Assembly (NCBI GenBank): GCA_964567595.1
Contig: CAZMNF010000005.1
Location: 1-64,000, forward strand
Direction: 5' to 3'
Length of the DNA: 64,000 bases
Source of the DNA: CAZMNF01 sp964567595
GTDB taxonomy: Bacteria > Bipolaricaulota > Bipolaricaulia > RBG-16-55-9
This document shows, piece by piece, positions 32,663-40,398 of the stretch. The translations under genes were made by a program, and so were the position numbers. The notes under the pieces were generated by a model. The model did no database searches and was not told where the DNA came from. It saw only the letters and a list, made by a program, of their open reading frames with translations. Each line of letters starts with the position of its first letter. The first letter of the stretch is position 1.

Positions 32663-33583
32663 ATGGCTCAGCGGCCCGACACAGAGTGGGATGAGACGCT
32701 GGACGAGGACAGCGACGCCGAAGCGGGAAGCGACGATCCCGTCCAGACCTATCTCAAGGAAATCGGCCGCGTCAACCTCCTCACCCCCGAGGGCGAAAAG
32801 GGCCTCGCCCGTCGCGTCCAAGAAGGCAACGAGGAGGCCAAGGCCGAGTTGGCGGCGGCCAACCTCCGCCTCGTCGTCTCCATCGCCAAGCGCTACACCG
32901 GGCTCGGCCTGCCGTTGTTGGACCTCATCCAAGAGGGCAACGTTGGGCTGATGCGGGCGATCGAAAAGTTCGACCCGGAGCGCGGGTTCAAGTTCAGCAC
33001 TTACGCCACCTGGTGGATCCGCCAAGCGATCACCCGAGCGATCACGCAGACGTCGCGCTCCATTCGGCTCCCGGAGTCGCTGATCCAGCGACTGCGGCAG
33101 ATCCACCAGGCCGAGTCATCGTGGATCGACAGGTACGGCGAGCCGCCCACCGACGAGGACCTCGCCGAGGAGCTGGACATCCCGGTGGAGCAAGTCCACG
33201 AAGCCCGCCAGGCGCCGCAGTTTACGACCTCGCTGGACAAGCCCTTGGACGAAGAGGACGAGGGCGACGAGCTGCAGCAGCTCATCGGCAACGGCAGCCT
33301 GCCCGCGCCGCTGCGCACGGCCCTGAAGGAGCTCCGTCGCGAGGAGCTGCGCAAGGCGCTCGACGTTCTGACCGAACGTGAGCGCATGGTCCTCAGCCTG
33401 CGCTACGGCCTGGACGACGACGAACCCCGCACTCTGGAGGACACGGGCCAAGAGCTCGGCATCAGCCGCGAACGGGTCCGCCAGATCCAGAACGAGGCGT
33501 TGGAAAAAATGCGCCATCCCCGGGTCAAGGAGCGGCTGGAGCAGTTCCTGCATCTGTCGTCGTCCGAGGAAACTGAGGGCTAA
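32663..33583 (+). CDS. rpoD: Sigma-70 family RNA polymerase sigma factor, primary-type without region 1.1
   Basis: A 306-residue group 1/2 sigma factor. After a short acidic N-terminus come region 1.2 (Asp-Pro-Val-Gln-Thr-Tyr-Leu-Lys-Glu-Ile-Gly), the 2.1-2.4 block with Leu-Asp-Leu-Ile-Gln-Glu-Gly-Asn and Tyr-Ala-Thr-Trp-Trp-Ile-Arg-Gln-Ala, region 3, and region 4.2 with Gly-Ile-Ser-Arg-Glu-Arg-Val-Arg-Gln-Ile. It lacks region 1.1 and the long non-conserved region, so it is shorter than E. coli RpoD. Housekeeping role is likely, and region 2.4 is consistent with the TAnnnT boxes found here, but a stationary-phase paralogue cannot be excluded. AGGA lies 7 nt before the ATG. Confidence 0.85.
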   Translation: MAQRPDTEWDETLDEDSDAEAGSDDPVQTYLKEIGRVNLLTPEGEKGLARRVQEGNEEAKAELAAANLRLVVSIAKRYTGLGLPLLDLIQEGNVGLMRAIEKFDPERGFKFSTYATWWIRQAITRAITQTSRSIRLPESLIQRLRQIHQAESSWIDRYGEPPTDEDLAEELDIPVEQVHEARQAPQFTTSLDKPLDEEDEGDELQQLIGNGSLPAPLRTALKELRREELRKALDVLTERERMVLSLRYGLDDDEPRTLEDTGQELGISRERVRQIQNEALEKMRHPRVKERLEQFLHLSSSEETEG

Positions 33584-35184
33584 AACCCGCCCCGTGCGAT
33601 CACAATCCCGACTTGCAGGAGCCCGATCAGGAAGCCGAGCAGCGCCCCAAACCACGTGATCGCTTGCAATTGGCGGCTCGTGATGGACAGGATCAGCTTT
33701 TCAACCTCGGCAATGGGAAGCGCATCCACCTGTTCGCGCACGAGGCGGCGCACGTCGATCGCCTGGACCATTCTCGGCGTCTCATGCTTGAGGAGATCGA
33801 TCGTCCGATCGGCCAGCCACTGTTGGCCCGCCTGGATATCGTCCCCGGGCACCAGATCGGCGAGCCGCCCAATGGGACGCTTAGACCAGGTGTCGACGCG
33901 CTTGCCCAGGAAGTCGGCGATGGCGCTCGACGTTCGTTCGTTGCGAAGCGAGGTCATGATGAGCTCGGTCATGCGGTTGGTGAGCCATTCGCTGGAGAGA
34001 GACGGGATGATCTCCTGCAGCGATCGGTCGCGATGCTCGGCCAGTTGAGCGCGCACCAGCTCGGTCAGCTGATCCCGCAAGCGATCGCTGCGAGCTGTGC
34101 CGACGGTCATGTCCGTGATTCGGGCCTTGAGCGATGCGACCGTCGCTTCGGACAGGCCCAGCTCGGCCGGGCGTCGTTGCAGAAAACGCTCGATGGCCCC
34201 TTTCAGGGCGCCGTGGGCCTGCTCCTGCATCTCCGGCTCCTGCAGCAGCTCGGCCAAGCGCGGGGCGGCCTCGTCCACGGCCTGGTCGATGCGGTTCTTG
34301 ATGTCGTCCGTGCTGAGGAAAAACGTCTCCATGAGCCCGAACTTGAACTGGTCCCACATGGAGTCCTCGCGGAACGTCTCCGAGATCATCCGGTCGGCCA
34401 GCTCGTAGAGGTGGACCTTGAGCCGCTTCTTGATGGCCTCGTCCTCCAAGAGCACGGCGATCTTGTCCAACAGCACGGGCATCCACTCGTCCAGCTTGTC
34501 GTAGGCGATCTCCCGGAGGTCGTCCGGAACGTAGGTGCCAATTGGCTGGTCAGTCGCCAAGACGGCGTCGACTTTGGCATCGACGAGCTCGCGCACTCGA
34601 CGCTCAAAGGCGCGGCTCTCCGAGAAACGGACGGCGGCATGGCTCAGTCGGTCGGGCAGCTCGTCCAAGAACGACTCGGGCACGACATTGTCGATGGGCT
34701 CGGTCAGCCACGTGGACGCGTGTTCCTCGACGAGGTCGCGGATCCAGACCTCGGTGCGCGGATCGTCCAGAATCGCCTGGATTTCGCTGCGGACCCGACG
34801 CTGCAGCGCCGCCATCCAGTCGTCCCAGCGGTCGGCGAACTCATCCGGCAGCAGCGTCTGGAGCGAACCGAGTTCGCGGTGGACCCACCCGTCCAGGTGT
34901 TCGGCCACGCTGGACTCGATGGCGTTGCGAACGTCCGGCGTTTCCAACCGCGCGGCGACCGTGTCCTCGTTAACCAAATGGATGGCGATCGTGGCGCCCA
35001 GTCGCTCCGCCATCTCGCCGCGACGGCTCGGGATGAGCCCGGGCGTAAACGGCAACCGTCGCCCGAAGAGCCGTTTCTCCCCGTAGGGCTTGAACAGCAT
35101 CCAGATGGCAATGCGGTTGGTGGTGTAGCCGATGACGGCGGCGACCAGCGGAACCCCGATAAACAGCAGCCAATCCCATGTCAT
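33580..35184 (-). CDS. DUF445 family membrane-anchored protein
   Basis: A 534-residue protein with a helix at each end and a long helical, highly charged middle. The N-terminal Gly-Tyr-Thr-Thr-Asn-Arg-Ile-Ala-Ile-Trp-Met-Leu-Phe-Lys-Pro, then Thr-Pro-Gly-Leu-Ile-Pro, identify DUF445 (YheB-like). The C-terminal part repeats the Gly-Ala-Leu-Leu-Gly-Phe-Leu-Ile-Gly hydrophobic end. Function of the family is unknown; it is longer than many members (about 400). The ATG at 35182-35184 follows a TAATCT -10 box by 10 nt without Shine-Dalgarno. It converges on the sigma factor gene with 4 nt overlap. Confidence 0.92.
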   Translation of the reverse strand: MTWDWLLFIGVPLVAAVIGYTTNRIAIWMLFKPYGEKRLFGRRLPFTPGLIPSRRGEMAERLGATIAIHLVNEDTVAARLETPDVRNAIESSVAEHLDGWVHRELGSLQTLLPDEFADRWDDWMAALQRRVRSEIQAILDDPRTEVWIRDLVEEHASTWLTEPIDNVVPESFLDELPDRLSHAAVRFSESRAFERRVRELVDAKVDAVLATDQPIGTYVPDDLREIAYDKLDEWMPVLLDKIAVLLEDEAIKKRLKVHLYELADRMISETFREDSMWDQFKFGLMETFFLSTDDIKNRIDQAVDEAAPRLAELLQEPEMQEQAHGALKGAIERFLQRRPAELGLSEATVASLKARITDMTVGTARSDRLRDQLTELVRAQLAEHRDRSLQEIIPSLSSEWLTNRMTELIMTSLRNERTSSAIADFLGKRVDTWSKRPIGRLADLVPGDDIQAGQQWLADRTIDLLKHETPRMVQAIDVRRLVREQVDALPIAEVEKLILSITSRQLQAITWFGALLGFLIGLLQVGIVIARGGF

Positions 35185-35194
35185 AAGCGTCGGC

Positions 35195-35200
35195 AGATTA
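35195..35200 (-). promoter_or_regulatory. -10 box of the DUF445 gene, near-leaderless
   Basis: TAATCT on the minus strand, 10 nt before the ATG; no convincing -35. Confidence 0.35.
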
Positions 35201-35238
35201 GCAGATCGGGGGCAAAGGCGCCACAGCGCGCTGTGCGA

Positions 35239-35244
35239 TAGCAT
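35239..35244 (+). promoter_or_regulatory. -10 box of the glutaredoxin-like gene, leaderless
   Basis: TAGCAT ends 6 nt before the ATG at 35251, placing the predicted start on the start codon; no convincing -35. Confidence 0.35.
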
Positions 35245-35250
35245 ACGACA

Positions 35251-35499
35251 ATGGCGCGAACCGTGACCCTGTATAGCAAGCCCGAGTGCCCCCTCTGCGA
35301 CAAGGCTGAAGCCCAACTGCGCACGCTTCTCGCCTCGACATGGACGCTCGAGGTCGTCGACATCACCCAGGACGACAACTTGTACGCTCGCTATTGGGCC
35401 CAGATCCCGGTCATCGCGTTCGCGGATGGCCCGACGCTCTACGCGCCGATCGAGGAGGCCGAGCTACGACGGGTGCTCCGCCGTCAGCAGGCTGCCTGA
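35251..35499 (+). CDS. Glutaredoxin-like (DUF836) thiol protein
   Basis: An 82-residue thioredoxin-fold protein with Cys13-Pro-Leu-Cys16 after the first strand and the cis-Pro element Gln-Ile-Pro-Val-Ile. It matches the short glutaredoxin-like family of unassigned function often found next to small redox or transport genes. It probably reduces disulfides in the cytoplasm. It ends next to the convergent thioesterase gene, with no gap between them. Confidence 0.92.
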   Translation: MARTVTLYSKPECPLCDKAEAQLRTLLASTWTLEVVDITQDDNLYARYWAQIPVIAFADGPTLYAPIEEAELRRVLRRQQAA

Positions 35500-35961
35500 C
35501 TACCAGCGCTGATACGCCGGGTGGCCCGGTGGAACGACGATGAACGTGCCGCGGAACGTGGCGCAGAGTTCCCCTTGGGCGAGCAGCTCGGACTCGACCG
35601 TGACTCGGTCCGACTGGATCTCAACGGCCCGGCCGCGCAGCTCAATGGGGGCCTCCGTCGGGGTGGGGCGCCGAAATTTGACTTCGTACTTGCCGGTCAC
35701 GGTGGCCGGCGGGTGATCGAGATCATGCTGTTGCATCATGTGCCACAAGCCGGTCCAGTTGGAGTGGCAGTCGAAGAGCGTCCCGATGACCCCGCCGTTC
35801 AAGATATTGGGGGCCGCCTCGTATCGGGTTTCCGGCTGCCAGCGCGTGAGAACGTCGTCGCCCGTCGGAAAACTCTTGATTTGGAGTCCGTCCGGATTGG
35901 CCGGGCCGCAGCCGAAGCAGACGTTGGCCGGTGCGTAGATCTGTTGCAGACTATTCGCCAT
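35500..35961 (-). CDS. PaaI/YigI-type hotdog thioesterase-like protein
   Basis: A 153-residue single hotdog-fold protein. The N-terminal Cys-Phe-Gly-Cys-Gly-Pro-Ala-Asn-Pro-Asp-Gly-Leu motif and the central Asn-Gly-Gly-Val-Ile-Gly-Thr-Leu-Phe-Asp-Cys helix (HGG-like, with Asn for His) are typical of the PaaI-like acyl-CoA thioesterase group. The substrate is unknown. A perfect TATAAT ends 8 nt before the ATG, with no Shine-Dalgarno, so leaderless translation is likely. Confidence 0.88.
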   Translation of the reverse strand: MANSLQQIYAPANVCFGCGPANPDGLQIKSFPTGDDVLTRWQPETRYEAAPNILNGGVIGTLFDCHSNWTGLWHMMQQHDLDHPPATVTGKYEVKFRRPTPTEAPIELRGRAVEIQSDRVTVESELLAQGELCATFRGTFIVVPPGHPAYQRW

Positions 35962-35969
35962 GACGCCGT

Positions 35970-35975
35970 ATTATA
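35970..35975 (-). promoter_or_regulatory. Consensus -10 box of the thioesterase gene, leaderless
   Basis: TATAAT on the minus strand 8 nt before the ATG at 35961. The -35 is weak. Confidence 0.5.
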
Positions 35976-35996
35976 GGTGCCAAGGGGATACGGGCG

Positions 35997-38189
35997 CTAC
36001 AGCGTCAAGCTCTGCGGATCGACGTCGACCTTGATCGACGCCGGGAAGCGGCCCTCGCGCAATTGCGGCTCGAGCTGCGCAAGCGTCCCTTGGAGGTTTT
36101 TCGTCTTGACGATCAACTGCCAGCGATAGATTCCCCGCAGCCGATAGGGCAACGCCCGGAACGGGCCGAGCATCTCCGTTCCCTTGCCGAGCGCAACGTC
36201 CAGAGCTGCGTGGAGAGCGTCGGCCCCGTTGCGGGCTTGGGCCTCGGTCTTGTCCTCGCTCGTCAGTTTGACGAGCCGGGTGAAGGGCGGATAGCCGAGC
36301 GCCTCGCGGTACGTCCGTTCCTCGTGGAAAAACGCGGCGTAGTCCCCACGGACGGCACGGGCGATGGCGTAGTGCTCGGGGTGATTGGTCTGGATGAGAA
36401 CCTGCCCTTGCCGACCGCCCCGACCCGCGCGACCCATCGCCTGGCTGATCAATTGGAAGGTCCGTTCGCCCGAGCGGAAGTCCGGCACGTCGAGCAGCGT
36501 GTCGGCCGAGAGGATGCCGACGAGCGTCGCATTGGGAAAGTCCAGTCCCAAGCCGATCATCTGGGTGCCCAAGAGGATGTCGATCTCGCCGCGTCGGAAG
36601 CTCTCCAAGCGTTGCCCGTGTTCACCTCGGCCGACCGTGTCGGCATCCATGCGGGCCACGCGAGCGCTCGGAAACGTGGCTCGCAGCTCATGCTCGGCCT
36701 GTTCCGTGCCGCGCCCCAGAAAGACCACGTCGCTCGAGCCGCACGCCCGACAGGCGGCGCTCGCCGGGACATGGCGCCCGCAGGTATGGCAGACCAAGCG
36801 CTGGCCGCGCGCGTGATAGACGAGCGCGACCTCGCACTGGGGACAGGTCTGGGTCGCGCGGCAGTCGCGACAGAGGACGCACGTGGCGAAGCCGCGGCGG
36901 TTGAGCAAGAGCATGGCCTGCTCCCCGCGCGCCATCCGATGCGCGAGCGCCGCCTCGAGGCGGGGACTCAAGACTTGATCTTGGCCACCCAGGTCGACAA
37001 CTTCCCCAAGGGGCGGCGTGCCGCCGACGGCCCGTTCGCTCAGCGTGAGCTTCTGCAGGCTGCCCCGTCGGGCGCGCTCGTAGGTCTCGATCGCCGGGGT
37101 GGCGGTGCCCAGCACCACGGTCGCCCCTTCGAGCTCGCCCCGCTTGAGTGCCACCTCGCGCGCGTGATAGCGCGGCTGTGGATCCTCCTGTTTGTAGGTC
37201 CCCTCGTGCTCCTCGTCGACGACGATCAGCCCCAAATTCTCAACAGGCGCCAAAATCGCCGACCGCACGCCGACGGCGATCCGCACGTCGCCGTCGACCA
37301 GGCGCGTCCACTCGCGGTCCCGTTGCGCGTCGGTCAGGCCGCTATGATAGAGCGCGATAGCGTCGCCGAACCGCGCCCGCAGCCGGGCGATCAGTTGTGG
37401 CGTGAGCGAGATCTCGGGCACGATGACGATGGCGCCCCGACCGAGCTCAAGCCCGTGCTGGAGAGCCTGGAGATAGACTTCGGTCTTGCCGCTCGCGTTG
37501 ACCCCGTGCATGAGGAACCGCCCGCGCCGTCGATCCATGGCCCCCCGAATGGCTTGCAACGCCTCCAGTTGTTCCGCTGTGAGCGAGATGTCAGATGGAG
37601 GTTCGCCCAAGCCCGACGCCACGCGGCGCGGACGGGAGCTCGTCTCCACAGCGACGATCCCCTTGGCCTCCAGGGACTTGAGCGGGCCCGACGTGCAGCC
37701 GACCGCCCGCAAGAGGTCGGATACCTCGGGCGCGGCTTCGCAGGCGATCAACGTCTCCAACAATGCCGCCTGCTGAGGAGCGCGACGCCGCAACGTCTCG
37801 ATCAACTCGAGGGTGTCGGCAAGCGATGGAACCAGGCGGACGTGACGACGCACTTGGGGGTCGCGCCGCAGCAGTCGCTTCGGCCCCATGGCCGCCAACG
37901 CCAGCCCGAGCGGCGCGAGATAGCGCTCGCTGATCCAGCGGGCGAGCGCCAGTTGGGCCTCGTTGAGGATGGGCTCGGCGTCGACCGCGCCCGCGATCGA
38001 TTTCAGCTCGCCGGGAAAGTCGCTCTCGGCTTTGCGAGCGACAACCGTCGCGATGAGCGTTTCGTGGCGGAAGGGGACTCGGACCCGCATCCCGGCGTCA
38101 AGCGTCGCTCGGAGCTCGGCCGGAACCGCGTAGTCGAACGTCCGGCGGACGTCGCGCGGCACGGCCACCTCGGCAATAGGGGCAGGCAT
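35997..38189 (-). CDS. priA: Primosomal protein N' (replication restart helicase)
   Basis: A 730-residue superfamily 2 helicase. An N-terminal 3'-DNA-binding domain is followed by Walker A Gly-Val-Asn-Ala-Ser-Gly-Lys-Thr-Glu (family usual Gly-Val-Thr-Gly-Ser), the Asp-Glu-Glu-His box, Gly-Thr-Ala-Thr-Pro, and eight cysteines in Cys-x2-Cys pairs between about 440 and 480 binding zinc. Motifs V-VI and the C-terminal domain are complete. It reloads replication machinery at stalled forks. A TAGCCT hexamer lies 6 nt before the ATG and there is no Shine-Dalgarno; a preceding ABC gene ends 31 bp upstream. Confidence 0.96.
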   Translation of the reverse strand: MPAPIAEVAVPRDVRRTFDYAVPAELRATLDAGMRVRVPFRHETLIATVVARKAESDFPGELKSIAGAVDAEPILNEAQLALARWISERYLAPLGLALAAMGPKRLLRRDPQVRRHVRLVPSLADTLELIETLRRRAPQQAALLETLIACEAAPEVSDLLRAVGCTSGPLKSLEAKGIVAVETSSRPRRVASGLGEPPSDISLTAEQLEALQAIRGAMDRRRGRFLMHGVNASGKTEVYLQALQHGLELGRGAIVIVPEISLTPQLIARLRARFGDAIALYHSGLTDAQRDREWTRLVDGDVRIAVGVRSAILAPVENLGLIVVDEEHEGTYKQEDPQPRYHAREVALKRGELEGATVVLGTATPAIETYERARRGSLQKLTLSERAVGGTPPLGEVVDLGGQDQVLSPRLEAALAHRMARGEQAMLLLNRRGFATCVLCRDCRATQTCPQCEVALVYHARGQRLVCHTCGRHVPASAACRACGSSDVVFLGRGTEQAEHELRATFPSARVARMDADTVGRGEHGQRLESFRRGEIDILLGTQMIGLGLDFPNATLVGILSADTLLDVPDFRSGERTFQLISQAMGRAGRGGRQGQVLIQTNHPEHYAIARAVRGDYAAFFHEERTYREALGYPPFTRLVKLTSEDKTEAQARNGADALHAALDVALGKGTEMLGPFRALPYRLRGIYRWQLIVKTKNLQGTLAQLEPQLREGRFPASIKVDVDPQSLTL

Positions 38190-38220
38190 GCGGTCAGGCT
38201 ATCAGATCATCGAGCAGGGC

Positions 38221-38901
38221 TCACGCGTCGGACTGGATTTGGCCGTCATGAAGGCGGATCGCGCGCTCGGCGCACCCGGCCGCCCGGGCGTCGTGGGTCG
38301 CGAGCACGATGGCGAGCCCTTCGTGGTGGAGCTCGCCCAAAAGATCAAGAATGTTGGCGCCGGTAGCGGCATCGAGGTTGCCCGTCGGCTCATCGGCCAA
38401 GAGCATCTCGGGCTCGCCCACCAGCGCCCGCGCCAGCGCGACGCGCTGTTGCTCGCCGCCGGAGAGCTCCTCGGGCCGGTGGTGGCTCCGCTCGGCCAAC
38501 CCCACGCGATCGAGCAGGGCCAGCGCGCGCTCGCGCCGAGGCCCCGGCGCCACGCCGCGAAACAGGAGCGGGACGGCGGCGTTTTCCAATGCCGTCAGCG
38601 TCGGCACCAGTTGGAACGTCTGGAAGACGAAGCCGACGTGTTGGGCCCGCCAGTCGGCCAGTTGCGTTGGGTTGCGTTGCGCGAGATCCTGCCCCCGGTG
38701 GCGAACGCGGCCGTCGCTCGGGAGATCGAGCCCCCCTAACAGATGGAGCAACGTCGACTTGCCCGATCCCGATGGACCGACGAGCGCGAGAAACTCGCCT
38801 TCCGCCACCGTCAGATCGACGCCTTGCAAGGCCCTGACTGTGGAACGTCCGAGCCGATAGAGCTTGGAGACGCGTTCACACGCGAGCAACGGCGCCGTCA
38901 T
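38221..38901 (-). CDS. LolD/MacB-type ABC transporter ATP-binding protein, orphan
   Basis: A 226-residue ABC ATPase. Walker A Gly-Pro-Ser-Gly-Ser-Gly-Lys-Ser, Q-loop Phe-Gln-Thr-Phe-Gln-Leu, signature Leu-Ser-Gly-Gly-Glu-Gln-Gln-Arg, Walker B Leu-Leu-Ala-Asp-Glu-Pro-Thr-Gly-Asn-Leu-Asp, and His-Asp switch are all present. The Thr-Gly-Asn-Leu-Asp form places it with LolD/MacB/FtsE-type proteins that work with FtsX/MacB permeases on lipoproteins or the envelope. No permease gene adjoins it. The ATG at 38899-38901 lies inside the murE end (26-nt overlap). Confidence 0.93.
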   Translation of the reverse strand: MTAPLLACERVSKLYRLGRSTVRALQGVDLTVAEGEFLALVGPSGSGKSTLLHLLGGLDLPSDGRVRHRGQDLAQRNPTQLADWRAQHVGFVFQTFQLVPTLTALENAAVPLLFRGVAPGPRRERALALLDRVGLAERSHHRPEELSGGEQQRVALARALVGEPEMLLADEPTGNLDAATGANILDLLGELHHEGLAIVLATHDARAAGCAERAIRLHDGQIQSDA

Positions 38902-40360
38902 GCCACGCTCCAACGGCGTCGATGACGCCCAAGCGGACCAGATGCTCGCGATCGTTGAAGGGAACAAGGCGGTCCTTGTACGTGAGTGTCCGCTCGTGGC
39001 CCTTGCCCGCGATCAACACGACGTCCCCTGGCCGAGCCAACTCAACCGCCCGCTCGATGGCCGCGGCGCGGTCGGAGATGCGCTCGTAACGGGCGCCGGC
39101 CGGAATGCCGCTTTCGATCTCGTCGAGGATCGTCTCGGGATTCTCGCCCTTCGGGTTGTCGCCGGTCACGACCGTGATGTCGGCCAGTCGGGCACTCAGC
39201 GCGCCCATCATGGGCCGCTTGTCGCGGTCGGCATCCCCGCCACAGCCGAAAACGGCGATCAGCCGTCCCGCGTCGGGGCGGAGCGTCCGCAGCGCCTGCT
39301 CGAGGGAGTCGGGCGAGTGGGCGAAGTCGATGACGACGCCGAACCCGCGCGAACTCTCGTAGCGCTCCATGCGCCCCTCAATGCGGTCGATGCCCTCCAG
39401 ACGCGTGGCGATCGTTTCCAACGGGATTCCATTGGCAATCCCCACGCTGAGGGCCGCCAATGCGTTGCGCACGTAGATGTGCCCGGGCCAGCCGACCTCG
39501 ATGGGGACGGAACCCGACGGCGTGTGCGCGACCACGGACGTCCCGGCGCCGCGCTTGTCGCGAACCTCGGCCCACACGTCAGCCTCGCGGGTCAAACCGA
39601 ACGTTAAGACGGGGGCATCGCTGGCTTGGACGACCCGGTCCGCGCGCGGATCGTCGCGGTTCACGACGGCCGTTGCGCTCGGCTTCAGATCCCGGAACAA
39701 GGTCAGCTTTGCGTCCAGGTATCGCTCCATGGATCCGAAATAGTCGAGGTGGTCGTGGCTCAAATTGGTGAAGACGGCCACGTCGACGTCCGTGGCATGG
39801 AGTCGGTCCTGGACGAGGCCGTGCGCGGACGCTTCGACGACGAGATGCTCTCGCTCGGCGTCCAACGCCCCTCGAGCGATGGCCTGAATGTCGCGCGCGC
39901 TCGGCGTCGTCTCCTCGCGGTCCCGTTGGAGCGCGTTGGTGATCGTGCTGATGAGCGCCGTCCGTTCGGGGTGGAGCGCTGCGGAGCTCAGATGGGCCAC
40001 GGAGGTTTTGCCCTTGGTACCCGTCGTGGCAACCACATGGAGCGGTTCGGTGGGGCGGCCATGGAACGCGGCGGCCAGATCGCCCAGGGCGCGCCGGGCG
40101 TCGGGGACGCGGATGTAGGGGACATCCAAGGTCAGCGACAGGCTCGACGGCGGACGCTCGCCGACCAGGGCCACCGCGCCCCGCTCGAGCGCGTGCGCGA
40201 GGAATCGATGGCCGTCCACGTCGTGGCCCGGAATGGCCACAAAGAGCGCGCTCGGCGTCACTGAACGCGAGTCGTGCTCGAGGTGGTCAATCAACGGGTC
40301 GTGGGGCAGCTCCGCCGCGTCGAGCGACGCGCGTTGCAACAGCGTCGACAGCCGCATCAT
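38876..40360 (-). CDS. murE: UDP-N-acetylmuramoyl-tripeptide synthetase with unusual diamino-acid motif
   Basis: A 494-residue Mur ligase adding the third residue to the peptidoglycan stem. The ATP loop reads Gly-Thr-Lys-Gly-Lys-Thr-Ser (114-120; usual Gly-Thr-Asn-Gly-Lys-Thr-Thr), then Glu-Ala-Ser-Ala-His (usual Glu-Val-Ser-Ser-His). The amino-acid selectivity motif is Asp-Asn-Pro-Lys (401-404) where diaminopimelate-adding enzymes have Asp-Asn-Pro-Arg. This lies between known types, so the residue added (DAP, Lys, ornithine or other) cannot be told. It follows gyrB by 38 bp; a TACGCT box lies 6 nt before the first ATG and there is no Shine-Dalgarno. Confidence 0.92.
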   Translation of the reverse strand: MMRLSTLLQRASLDAAELPHDPLIDHLEHDSRSVTPSALFVAIPGHDVDGHRFLAHALERGAVALVGERPPSSLSLTLDVPYIRVPDARRALGDLAAAFHGRPTEPLHVVATTGTKGKTSVAHLSSAALHPERTALISTITNALQRDREETTPSARDIQAIARGALDAEREHLVVEASAHGLVQDRLHATDVDVAVFTNLSHDHLDYFGSMERYLDAKLTLFRDLKPSATAVVNRDDPRADRVVQASDAPVLTFGLTREADVWAEVRDKRGAGTSVVAHTPSGSVPIEVGWPGHIYVRNALAALSVGIANGIPLETIATRLEGIDRIEGRMERYESSRGFGVVIDFAHSPDSLEQALRTLRPDAGRLIAVFGCGGDADRDKRPMMGALSARLADITVVTGDNPKGENPETILDEIESGIPAGARYERISDRAAAIERAVELARPGDVVLIAGKGHERTLTYKDRLVPFNDREHLVRLGVIDAVGAWHDGAVARV

Positions 40361-40366
40361 GGGGAG

Positions 40367-40372
40367 AGCGTA
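40367..40372 (-). promoter_or_regulatory. Possible leaderless -10 box of murE
   Basis: TACGCT on the minus strand, 6 nt before the ATG at 40360; no clear -35. Readthrough from gyrB is the alternative. Confidence 0.3.
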
Positions 40373-40398
40373 ACGCCGACGGGGCCCAGCCGTCGTGC

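Noticed and set aside
36063..38366. Very long open frame on the plus strand opposite priA
   Set aside because: High-GC codon bias makes the antisense strand of real genes open. The minus strand carries an intact PriA; the plus frame has no recognisable domain. The same applies to long open frames opposite the DUF445, MoxR and hisS genes.
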